Source: Proteus mirabilis ATCC 29906 (GTDB lineage: Bacteria > Pseudomonadota > Gammaproteobacteria > Enterobacterales > Enterobacteriaceae). Taken from it: a stretch of 64,000 nt of DNA. Under the pieces are notes generated by a model. The model made no database searches. It was not told the DNA's origin and saw only the letters and a list, made by a program, of their open reading frames with translations. Location of the stretch: positions 517,047-581,046 of the forward strand of contig NZ_GG668578.1 of the NCBI RefSeq assembly GCF_000160755.1, given 5' to 3'. Within the stretch, counting starts at the first letter, position 1. Each line of letters begins with the position of its first letter. This document shows positions 53,443 through 60,470 of this stretch, one piece after another. The position numbers and the translations under genes are program-made.

Positions 53443-53996
53443 TATTCCACCTCAACCAATTGTAACCAGCGGTCAAAATCTTTTACCGCTTGCGGTTTAC
53501 TGAGTGTTAAGGAGCGTTTGGCAATTTCTACGCCACTATCAGGATAAGCGGGTAAACTGGTGATGGTGATTTCATGGAGTTCGGCTTCTAATACAGTTCT
53601 GACATACGGCTCTTGACCAATATCCCACTGATCTTTAATCGCTCGGAAACCAAAACTCATACCGTCAATATCACCTCGTTCAACCAAGGTGAGAACATCA
53701 CGCCCTAGTTGCGTATCAGGCGGAGTGAGTTCAAAACGTAACCCTGTTTCATCTTCGGTGAGTTGTAATGTGCCAGAAGTCGTGCGCCCCAATAGGTTAG
53801 TGTAATCATGTTCATAAAGCGCCCTGACATCACTCCCTTTTGATAAGCTGTTACTAAACGCATTTTGGGCAAATTGCTCGACAAACTCATCCCAAAGCAC
53901 ATGAGAGCGTAAGCCCCATTTAATGACATAACCCACCAGCTTTTTATCACTGGCAGAAAGTGTTGCAGTACGGATTTCTAACTCGGTCTTTTTCAT
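53442..53996 (-). CDS. Prohead maturation protease (HK97 gp4-like)
   Basis: 184-aa serine protease that removes the capsid delta domain. The nucleophile Ser114 is in GMSFGF, His63 in ALYEHDYTN, and the third acidic residue in ELHEITITSLPAY. It follows capsid rather than preceding it, the reverse of HK97 itself. Confidence 0.91.
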   Translation of the reverse strand: MKKTELEIRTATLSASDKKLVGYVIKWGLRSHVLWDEFVEQFAQNAFSNSLSKGSDVRALYEHDYTNLLGRTTSGTLQLTEDETGLRFELTPPDTQLGRDVLTLVERGDIDGMSFGFRAIKDQWDIGQEPYVRTVLEAELHEITITSLPAYPDSGVEIAKRSLTLSKPQAVKDFDRWLQLVEVE

Positions 53997-54010
53997 AGCC
54001 TATTCCTGAC

Positions 54011-54041
54011 AAAAAGAGCGCTCCTGAGATCACAGGAACGC
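54011..54041 (-). terminator. Terminator between capsid and protease genes
   Basis: On the minus strand GCGTTCCTG pairs with CAGGAGCGC (one wobble), followed by TCTTTTTG. Located 9 bp past the capsid stop codon, it should make capsid mRNA more abundant than the downstream head genes. Confidence 0.7.
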
Positions 54042-54049
54042 CCCTTGAG

Positions 54050-55204
54050 TTATTTACCCGCGACTTTAACTTCCAACACTTTAATGGCGTTAGAATCCAC
54101 CAGCCCACCGCCTAAATATTTATCGGTGTGAACTTTGATAAAGCCGGGTTCAGTAATGTTGTCAGGGCGAGTACGTGTACCCGTTTCATGATCCACAATG
54201 AAGTAACCGCGTTTAAAGTCACCTAATGCAATCACATCATCAGCCATGTTTTCGAGATAATGAACCGGTAAGCCTAATAAGGTATCAGGATCGCCAGACT
54301 GTAAACGATCACGCCAGATATAATCCCCATTACCATTTTTCAGTTTCTGCACTTTAGCGGCAGTATTGGAGTTCATCACCCAAACAGCATTTTTACGGTA
54401 TTTCGCTCTAAGCTTAAATTTCAAATCAATCAAGCTATCCGCTGTCAGTGTCATTGCTTCCAGTTTTTCTAATTTGCCAAAAGCACGCGTTTTGTCATCT
54501 TTGGCTTCACGAGGATAAGCTAAAAAACCTTTTGCTTTTTTCAAACCATCTCCCGTGACGAGATCGACTTCTTCAGTATCAACGAACGTGTCACCAATCT
54601 CAGAGCTTAACCAGCTCAGAATATCCACATCACTAAAATCAATAATTTCTTGCGTGGTTTTGGGATAGGCGTAGATAGGGAATAATTTGATACTGACTTC
54701 TTCTAACTTTGGTGTGCCAGTTTCAGTACGAGCGTGACCTTCTTCACCGTGATTGACTTTTGCACCACCCACAGAAACCAATTGTTTATATTCGTTGCTG
54801 TGAGTGGTTTTGATGGTACAGATTTTACGCATCACCGAATCATCGGTTAATTGTTGCATGATCTGCTTATTCAGTTCAGGAATAACGGTATAGCCACCAT
54901 CAGCCGGAACCCCAGTAGATAACGTACGCGTTTCGCCTGTCAGGACATAATGACGTAATTCATCATTACTCACTGTGTTATCACCTAATACGTGCTTACC
55001 TGTTTGACTGCGTTCTTCCTCTGCCATCGCTTCATAACGGGCAATTTCAGTATTCAGGGATTCCGACTGATGACGTAACTCATCAAAACTTTTAGCCTCA
55101 TCGTCAGAGAGAGAACGTTTTTCAGTTTCTGCTTTAGTGAGCAATGAGCGCATTTGCTCGGTGAGGGTTGCCTTTTGTTGGCGTAATTCGAGAAGTCTTT
55201 TCAT
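54050..55204 (-). CDS. Major capsid protein (HK97 fold)
   Basis: 384 aa. Residues 1-70 form a charged coiled coil (LTEQMRSLLTKAETEKRSLS), the scaffolding delta domain; the HK97-fold body starts near DGGYTVIPELNKQI. AYPKTTQEIIDFSDVDI and FIKVHTDKYLGGG fit the family. Cleavage by the neighbouring protease near residues 95-105 is expected by analogy. First gene of the head operon. Confidence 0.93.
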   Translation of the reverse strand: MKRLLELRQQKATLTEQMRSLLTKAETEKRSLSDDEAKSFDELRHQSESLNTEIARYEAMAEEERSQTGKHVLGDNTVSNDELRHYVLTGETRTLSTGVPADGGYTVIPELNKQIMQQLTDDSVMRKICTIKTTHSNEYKQLVSVGGAKVNHGEEGHARTETGTPKLEEVSIKLFPIYAYPKTTQEIIDFSDVDILSWLSSEIGDTFVDTEEVDLVTGDGLKKAKGFLAYPREAKDDKTRAFGKLEKLEAMTLTADSLIDLKFKLRAKYRKNAVWVMNSNTAAKVQKLKNGNGDYIWRDRLQSGDPDTLLGLPVHYLENMADDVIALGDFKRGYFIVDHETGTRTRPDNITEPGFIKVHTDKYLGGGLVDSNAIKVLEVKVAGK

Positions 55205-55262
55205 GAAGTGGTTTCCGTAATCAATAAAATGTTAAGACGTGAAACCAACACAAAAAGAAGAA

Positions 55263-55340
55263 GACCGTTTAACTGGAGATGCCTGTCAGAAAAAGCAAGG
55301 ATTAAACGGTCAAGTGGCGGCTCACGTCTGAGTGCCACTT
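55263..55340 (-). promoter_or_regulatory. Structured leader of the capsid operon
   Basis: Two inverted repeats in the 5' region on the minus strand: AAGTGGC/GCCACTT (55311-55340), and the 10-bp GACCGTTTAA (55263-55272) with TTAAACGGTC (55302-55311). The second has a 29-base loop and is followed on the minus strand by TTCTTCTTTTTG, so it could act as a conditional terminator ahead of the capsid gene. Confidence 0.45.
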
Positions 55341-55487
55341 ATTAATATATACCTCAAAAAGCCAATAAAAAGCCTTAAAAATCATACAATAAACATAAGA
55401 AAGCATCAGAACAATTAATTTACAATTCTTTATGCTAATATTTTGATGTTGTGGTCTGAGGGCGTTCATTTTAACAATGGAGGTAGT

Positions 55488-55988
55488 ATGAATTTCAATC
55501 AGCTTGCATATCCAGAATTAATTATTATTAATGGAGATGAGTACAAAGGTAGCCGAGAAAGCAGTACTGTACGAATCCCCTACACCGATGAACCCGATAT
55601 TGGAATTGGTGATGTTATTACACAAAAATCAGGAAAAAGACTTATTGAATTAAAAGTATTAGATGCTTCATTCCTTGCTGGAGGATCATTGAATATAGGT
55701 ACTCACCACCCACACATGTTAACTCTACAAGTTGAAAATATGACTGCCAGTGAGCATAAAACGAAAGATCTTAATTCTGTCGTTAATATAGGTAATATTT
55801 CTGGAGATCAAATACAAGTTGGGAATAATAACACTCAAATTACAAATGTAACTATTCAGGAATTAGTTGAAAAGATTGCAAAATCTAATGATGTTGAGGC
55901 AAAAAGATCTCTCATTAAATTACTAGAAAATAGTACCGTTGCAAGTGTAATAGGGGCAGGTATTTCCGGGCTAATAAGTTTATTATAA
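55488..55988 (+). CDS. RHIM-like amyloid-motif cargo protein
   Basis: 166 aa, opposite in direction to the flanking head genes. Residues 1-90 form a beta-rich domain (YPELIIINGDEYKGS, GDVITQKSGKRLIELKVLD) resembling an uncharacterised family seen in phages and islands. Residues 97-119 hold VVNIGNISGDQIQVGNNNTQ, with the core tetrad IQVG (109-112) typical of RHIM and related bacterial amyloid signalling motifs. An amphipathic helix (121-148) and a hydrophobic tail with AGISGL (150-166) follow. ATG 55488 has GGAGG; the ORF opens 45 bp earlier without one. Probably a cargo gene, possibly anti-phage; the function is inferred from the motif only. Confidence 0.7.
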   Translation: MNFNQLAYPELIIINGDEYKGSRESSTVRIPYTDEPDIGIGDVITQKSGKRLIELKVLDASFLAGGSLNIGTHHPHMLTLQVENMTASEHKTKDLNSVVNIGNISGDQIQVGNNNTQITNVTIQELVEKIAKSNDVEAKRSLIKLLENSTVASVIGAGISGLISLL

Positions 55989-56000
55989 TATCTTACCTGA

Positions 56001-56026
56001 AGCCGAGCATATTTATTCTCTCGGCT
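56001..56026. terminator. Hairpin between the RHIM-like gene and the 86-aa gene
   Basis: AGCCGAG and CTCGGCT pair around a 12-base loop between two convergent genes. Weak T content. Confidence 0.5.
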
Positions 56027-56037
56027 CCTTATCAGAT

Positions 56038-56298
56038 TTATTTATCACTCAACCATTCGGGTACATCATTCATTATTTTTCTAAACGCTTGCAGTTGTTC
56101 AATTAATACATCTAATTGTTCTTTATTCGTTGCTAAGATTTCCTCTGATAATGTGTGTCTTAAATTTCCGCCAGTATCTTGAAAGAAAAAAGAATGTCCG
56201 CTAACCAACTCACGATAATCAGTTGTATGTAAATCATCGAGTTGTGTAATGTTGTGATAATCATAATGTGCCTGTATATCTTCTCGCGTGATCGGCAT
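56038..56298 (-). CDS. Hypothetical 86-aa protein
   Basis: Acidic, helical; starts MPITREDIQAHYDYHNITQL and has a central VSGHSFFFQDTGGNLRH followed by a leucine-rich helix (KEQLDVLIEQLQAFRK). Good Shine-Dalgarno (TAGGAGGAG). Family not recognised. It lies between the probable origin and the RHIM-like cargo gene, with which it converges, so a partner or immunity role is possible but speculative; a replication accessory is the alternative. Confidence 0.65.
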   Translation of the reverse strand: MPITREDIQAHYDYHNITQLDDLHTTDYRELVSGHSFFFQDTGGNLRHTLSEEILATNKEQLDVLIEQLQAFRKIMNDVPEWLSDK

Positions 56299-56381
56299 AT
56301 CTCCTCCTAATTTAATACAATATTACCTGCCAAAAGAAGCCTTTTTAAAATCTATATGCTTATTTTAACAGCAATATAAAA

Positions 56382-56485
56382 GGTGCACAGGGTGAACAGT
56401 TGGTGCACAGTTGAGAAATAACTATGCACCCTATTTTTATATTATAAATCAATCAAATATAAAGATTGGTGAACAGGGTGCACAG
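56382..56485. repeat. Iteron cluster B around an AT-rich core (putative ori)
   Basis: GGTGCACAG at 56382-56390, GGTGAACAG at 56391-56399, GGTGCACAG at 56402-56410, an inverse GGTGCATAG at 56422-56430, GGTGAACAG at 56468-56476 and GGTGCACAG at 56477-56485. The segment 56431-56467 is almost pure A/T. It lies 29 bp from the 3' end of the primase gene. The motif and layout match the P4 origin, and cluster A repeats the design at the other end of the element. Confidence 0.75.
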
Positions 56486-56513
56486 TTGAACATAAAACTT
56501 TATAACTAGGGGG

Positions 56514-58841
56514 CTAACTTTTTCTTAATTCAGGTACTGCAGGAAGCCACTCGTTAGCTTCATCAGTTAAATCAACGTTATAGTAATAACCCCGTTTCGT
56601 TTTAAACTTTCGATAGTCTTTTTTATACTCTTGCATCACCTTAGGTAATGAATCCCCAAACTTGGTTAATGTTAACGGTCTATCAAACCCGTAGGCTTCC
56701 ATAAATGATAAATAAGCATGATAGAGATAGATCCTCGGCGCACGAGGATAAATATTCTTATTCCCCATCTTCATCCCTAACTCTTCGCCCAATGAAACCA
56801 AATAAGCACAAAAGCTATACAAGGGATCTGAGTTACTTTTGACGGCTAAAGCTTCGCCTGAATCTCTCTGTTCTTGCAGTAATAATTTAGCCTTATCTTG
56901 GCAGGTAAATAATTTCAATAAATGACGAATAATAACGGGTAACTCTTTGCTTATCTTCTCAGGTAACAATGGATCTTTATCATTCTCTTTAACGGGGGTA
57001 TTAAAAGAGAAAATAACCCGTCTACGCGCTATCCCTCCGTTACGTTCAGTAAAGCTCATTGGTTCGTTATTCGTCGCCAAAACAACCGCTTTAATAATGG
57101 TTGAGAATTGTTTCTCATACTTACCATCAACCTCGATTAAATCACCGCCTGTAATGGCTTTAATGCCTGCCCCCTCTCCAACGTATTTTACTTGGTCAGG
57201 TAAAGTAATGAGACTTTTACCCACAAATTGATAACGCCCTCTCGCCTCATCTAACGCTTTCATATTGCCACTGGCGGTATTGTGTGCCCCTGCAAGTAAA
57301 GTCGCGATAGAGGTAAAAACACTTTTACCACTCCCTCCCTCACCCGTCACCTCGATAAATAATTGCCAATCATACCGATTAGCTAAAATCATAAATAAGC
57401 CCGCATTAATACGGTTCATCTTTTCTTCATCGTTGCCAGCCGAATGAGATAACCACTTATAAAAACTAGGGGCATGTTGTTTTAAATTCTCATTAGATTC
57501 AGGCGCAGTGAATACGATCCCATTATGATTAAGTAACCAGTTTTCTGGTGCATGAGGCTTAAATTGTTGAGTCGATAAATCATACACACCATTACTAAAA
57601 CCAATTAACTCTCGCTTTTGCTCACCTAAAACTGGAATTTGTAATTTCAACGCACCAATCGCATTTTTAACCCCCGTTGGGCTATAAGGTGTTTCATATT
57701 CATCAAAAATCGCTACCATTGCCCGTTGTAAATCACTATCAGATACTTTATTCCATACCCCATCGACATAGTGATAAACCATCTCACTATCTGGAATAAT
57801 AGCGAGTTTTCCGAAACGTTCTGCGAGTAATGCGCCTCGTTGACTGGCCGCCATTTGTGAGAGATTGGTGTTCGCCCCTTTTTTATCCGCATGAATAACT
57901 GTTACTGTGGCTAAATTATCCATTTGGTACATTCCCTCATTAAACGCCTGTTTAGCTTTCTCAATCCCAAATTGCTGACGGTAATCATCCCAATCGGCTT
58001 TATCTTCTGTCGGCGGTAAAGTTACCCAACCATTAACCATTTTAGCGGCTTTTTCTGCTGAAATTTTACCCACATTCGGCTGACCGATCTTAATATCATT
58101 ATCCGCAACTATAATTATCTTTGCTTCGGGATAATGCTTTCTAGCCCATTCAGCAACAGGTAATAAATTCCCCTCATCAATCGCAGCCAACACCAAACCA
58201 CTATGCAGTTGACTCACTGTTAAGGCGGTTGCGTATCCCTCGGCAATCAATACTGTCTCAGTCGTTTCTATTAATTCAGATAAGGGCATAAAACTGCCCT
58301 TTTTCTTTGTCCCTGATATCAGACGCTTTTCACCGTTAGGCTTGATAATTTGCGCCCCTGTGACCTCATTACCGCGCTGAATAATTAATAACATCGAACC
58401 ATCAGCGAGTATTTTTACGGGGCAATCGTGCCCCTTTTGAGTCAGGTACGCTGATTTACCTACCGTCGTTTGAGCCACCAGCTTTTGTACCTTTTCTGCA
58501 ATAGGTTGAGACTCTGATTTTGGAGCCTCCTTTCTGGCAGGTTCAGGTAAAGGCAATGACAAAACTTGTGAGACTTCTTTGGCCGCCTCATAAATAGAGA
58601 TACCTTTTACTTTGGCAATTAAATCTAATCCATCACCGTGATTAGGCTCATCACATTGGCGACAAAACCAATTGCCGTTATGGTGATCATCAATAAAGTG
58701 AAAGCGGTCAGTTCCCCCACAGACAGGACAGGCACCATGTTTTCCCCGTTCCGGTACATCAACACCACAGGCAGGCAGGATACCGCTCCAGTGATTTACT
58801 GCATTACGCTTTACTTCACGGATCAGCTCAATATTAGTCAT
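56514..58841 (-). CDS. Primase/helicase, P4 alpha-like replication protein
   Basis: 775 aa, practically the length of P4 alpha (777). N-terminal zinc finger with Cys38, Cys41, Cys60 and Cys63 (CPVCGG, FCRQC); Toprim primase with EGYAT (201-205) and VADND (245-249); SF3 helicase with Walker A GEGGSGKS (500-507); a basic C-terminal domain that in P4 binds the origin iterons. One protein would thus unwind, prime and recognise the two iteron clusters. Confidence 0.93.
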   Translation of the reverse strand: MTNIELIREVKRNAVNHWSGILPACGVDVPERGKHGACPVCGGTDRFHFIDDHHNGNWFCRQCDEPNHGDGLDLIAKVKGISIYEAAKEVSQVLSLPLPEPARKEAPKSESQPIAEKVQKLVAQTTVGKSAYLTQKGHDCPVKILADGSMLLIIQRGNEVTGAQIIKPNGEKRLISGTKKKGSFMPLSELIETTETVLIAEGYATALTVSQLHSGLVLAAIDEGNLLPVAEWARKHYPEAKIIIVADNDIKIGQPNVGKISAEKAAKMVNGWVTLPPTEDKADWDDYRQQFGIEKAKQAFNEGMYQMDNLATVTVIHADKKGANTNLSQMAASQRGALLAERFGKLAIIPDSEMVYHYVDGVWNKVSDSDLQRAMVAIFDEYETPYSPTGVKNAIGALKLQIPVLGEQKRELIGFSNGVYDLSTQQFKPHAPENWLLNHNGIVFTAPESNENLKQHAPSFYKWLSHSAGNDEEKMNRINAGLFMILANRYDWQLFIEVTGEGGSGKSVFTSIATLLAGAHNTASGNMKALDEARGRYQFVGKSLITLPDQVKYVGEGAGIKAITGGDLIEVDGKYEKQFSTIIKAVVLATNNEPMSFTERNGGIARRRVIFSFNTPVKENDKDPLLPEKISKELPVIIRHLLKLFTCQDKAKLLLQEQRDSGEALAVKSNSDPLYSFCAYLVSLGEELGMKMGNKNIYPRAPRIYLYHAYLSFMEAYGFDRPLTLTKFGDSLPKVMQEYKKDYRKFKTKRGYYYNVDLTDEANEWLPAVPELRKS

Positions 58842-59154
58842 TGCCTACCTCCGTATAAGGAAATCCCTCACGTTGATAGATTTTAAATTCCGCTTCATGC
58901 TCATTAAAACGCATCGCATCAATCAAGCGAGGTAAATACATCAATGACTCACCGATACGCCGTAAATCATTTTTAGCTTGGCTTTCATGGTAATCTTTAT
59001 TTGCACAAGCCCAAAAAGCACACTCCCCCATGACACGTAATGTCGATAGCAACCCGTCACAAGTGTCAGAGGAAACACTTCTAAATTTTCGTAGTTCTTC
59101 TGTGCTCATGGAGTCCAAATCAGCCTTTACAAGATAGTCATAGATATCAGACAT
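58834..59154 (-). CDS. Hypothetical protein upstream of the primase
   Basis: 106 aa from ATG 59154, which has GGGGAG upstream (in-frame ORF extends to 59175). Helical, with SMSTEELRKFRSVSSDTCDG and LRVMGECAFWACANKDYHES. No known domain recognised. Overlaps both neighbours by 8 bp, so it belongs to the primase operon. Confidence 0.75.
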   Translation of the reverse strand: MSDIYDYLVKADLDSMSTEELRKFRSVSSDTCDGLLSTLRVMGECAFWACANKDYHESQAKNDLRRIGESLMYLPRLIDAMRFNEHEAEFKIYQREGFPYTEVGND

Positions 59155-59341
59155 TATTTTCACTCCCCACCGCATGACTTAAAGCATCACGAACATTTTT
59201 TGTATAGTCGAGTGAGATGCTAATCATGTTAGCAACATCTTGATTATCCTCAGCTTCAAGCCATATCGTTAAGAGAGTCTCTAACTTGTAAATATCCATA
59301 ATCGGGCTATCGAGTAATAATGCTAATTCATTGTTTTTCAT
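59147..59341 (-). CDS. Small hypothetical protein
   Basis: 64 aa, acidic and helical (ELALLLDSPIMDIYKLETLL). Its 3' end overlaps the next gene by 8 bp and its start overlaps the preceding stop by 4 bp, strong evidence that it is translated as part of the early operon. Function unknown. Resembles its upstream neighbour in size and helical character. Confidence 0.7.
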   Translation of the reverse strand: MKNNELALLLDSPIMDIYKLETLLTIWLEAEDNQDVANMISISLDYTKNVRDALSHAVGSENNV

Positions 59342-59526
59342 GCTGATACCCCGTTGTTATCACGTAATGATTGGCTAATTTGTTGGTTTAAATCACAAGC
59401 AATTGAAATCAAGTCTAATAACTCTTGAGAGCATTCATCCGATGCTTTTTCAAGAATGACGCTATATAGAGAGCTGGCTAAACCTGCTTTATATTTTGCT
59501 GTATCAATACAAATGGTATTAAGCAT
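59338..59526 (-). CDS. Small hypothetical protein
   Basis: 62 aa from ATG 59526 (MLNTICIDTAKYKAGL), chosen because GGAGGGAG lies just upstream; the longer reading frame runs back over the Icd-like gene. Helical; SDECSQELLDLISIACDLNQ. Possibly related to the following 64-aa protein. Function unknown. Confidence 0.68.
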   Translation of the reverse strand: MLNTICIDTAKYKAGLASSLYSVILEKASDECSQELLDLISIACDLNQQISQSLRDNNGVSA

Positions 59527-59695
59527 GATCTCCCTCCTGACGAATACGAGCAGAAAAGAGACAAGGTGAGTCGGGAAGTAAAGAACGAGCTTCTTTCTCG
59601 TTGCTGGCTTCAACGGAAAAATATTTAGATTGCTGGCATGAGAAGAAACGCCATTTAAATTTAGGGTGAGTTTGGGTAGACTTATACATAGCCAT
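59519..59695 (-). CDS. Icd-like protein (P4-type host division inhibitor family)
   Basis: 58 aa: THPKFKWRFFSCQQSKYFSVEASNEKEARSLL followed by FSARI, the pattern of Icd-like/ash C-terminal proteins common in P4-type satellites. ATG 59695 is preceded by AAAGGAG at good spacing. A single 320-aa ash-type frame continues upstream to 60481, but a real plus-strand gene lies opposite its middle, so I annotate only the short protein here. Confidence 0.65.
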   Translation of the reverse strand: MAMYKSTQTHPKFKWRFFSCQQSKYFSVEASNEKEARSLLPDSPCLFSARIRQEGDHA

Positions 59696-59787
59696 ATCGT
59701 AAGACTCCTTTACGCTGTGGTTAAACGCCTCGGCAGTGTTGGTAGCACTTCGGGGCGTTGTTAATTTATCTTGCACTAAATAATAAT

Positions 59788-59831
59788 GGTAGTTACCATA
59801 CGGAAATCCATTATAACTACGGTAGTTACCA
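59788..59831 (+). promoter_or_regulatory. Operator repeats before the ribbon-helix-helix gene
   Basis: The 11-bp sequence GGTAGTTACCA occurs at 59788-59798 and 59821-59831, 33 bp apart (about three helical turns), with an inverse partial copy TAACTAC at 59814-59820. The second copy abuts the start codon. Likely the binding site of the encoded repressor. A TATAAC at 59812-59817 is a possible -10. Confidence 0.55.
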
Positions 59832-60002
59832 ATGCAAGAGAAAAAAGAAAAAAAATCATTCGATAGATCTGGCAGTACAATGAAACACATTCGCTTTGAG
59901 GATGAGCTGTTAGAACAAATAAATGCTGCGGCTGGAAAAGGTAATTTCAGTTCATGGGTTAAAGAGGCCTGCCGTGACAAATTAAAAAAATCAACTGAGT
60001 GA
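59832..60002 (+). CDS. Ribbon-helix-helix DNA-binding protein (YlcI/DUF3950-like)
   Basis: 56 aa: KHIRFEDELLEQINAAAGKG then NFSSWVKEACRDKLKK, the strand-helix-helix pattern of Arc/MetJ-type repressors and of small prophage proteins annotated YlcI/YnfO or DUF3950. On the plus strand, antisense to the middle of the long ash-type frame. Repeats right upstream suggest autoregulation. No strong Shine-Dalgarno is seen at the ATG. It may control the divergent early operon. Confidence 0.75.
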   Translation: MQEKKEKKSFDRSGSTMKHIRFEDELLEQINAAAGKGNFSSWVKEACRDKLKKSTE

Positions 60003-60029
60003 ACATCATTCACTAGGTTCAAATCCCAC

Positions 60030-60094
60030 CCTCCAATGGAGGATAGGAAATATTGAACCAACCCGATATAATCGGGTAGCCCAATATTATTGGG
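60030..60094. repeat. Cluster of three short hairpins
   Basis: CCTCCAATGGAGG (60030-60042), CCCGATATAATCGGG (60062-60076) and CCCAATATTATTGGG (60080-60094), each nearly palindromic; the last two are spaced by TAG and both followed by TAGCC/TAGC. Similar palindromes occur at 60307-60319 (CCACCATTGGTGG) and 60358-60377 (CTTACTAA/TTAGTAAG). Confidence 0.6.
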
Positions 60095-60146
60095 TAGCCT
60101 TGAAACTTCCCCTCTTAAAGATGGTAAGTCCGTATGAAGTTGAATT

Positions 60147-60177
60147 AAGACAGCCTGCACGCTGTCTTTTTTCTTTT
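60147..60177 (+). terminator. Plus-strand terminator after the ribbon-helix-helix gene
   Basis: AAGACAGC, loop CTGCAC, GCTGTCTT, then a T-rich tail (TTTTCTTTT). It faces the plus strand, supporting a real plus-strand transcript from the ribbon-helix-helix gene or from an antisense RNA in 60003-60146. Confidence 0.75.
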
Positions 60178-60470
60178 GTGCGTAACTGTTAGTTACTCGT
60201 AAATCTTGCCAATGAGGATAATCCGCCTCTTTAGAAAGGTGAGATAAATCACCTTTAGCAAATGGTGTAAATTCCCCACATTTTGAATGTTTACCGTTAT
60301 CCCATCCACCATTGGTGGCTAGGATTGCTTGATTGGCGTAAATTTTCGCTGATTGGCTTACTAAGTTTTTAGTAAGTGGCCGATTAGCCCAAATTGAGTT
60401 ATTGCCTGCCAGTAGGGAATCATTCACTTGGTAGGAAATAGCCTTTGTTGAATATAGGGTATTCGTCATA

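Larger units (their letters stand above)
60003..60469 (-). other. ash-type leader region with hairpins; possible N-terminal ash ORF
   Basis: An open frame beginning at ATG 60469 (MTNTLYSTKAISYQVND), right after the Rha-like stop, continues in frame to the Icd-like gene. Whether it is translated is unclear: the stretch is full of short hairpins and the predicted protein contains a repeat LPNNIGLPDYIGL that only mirrors two DNA hairpins. In P4 the matching region carries the CI RNA and its targets. Confidence 0.4.

Noticed and set aside
60007-60042. tRNA-like fragment (GGTTCAAATCCCACC resembles a T-arm)
   Set aside because: The bases around it do not give a 5-bp T stem and no acceptor, D or anticodon arms can be found upstream; the attachment target is fis, not a tRNA.
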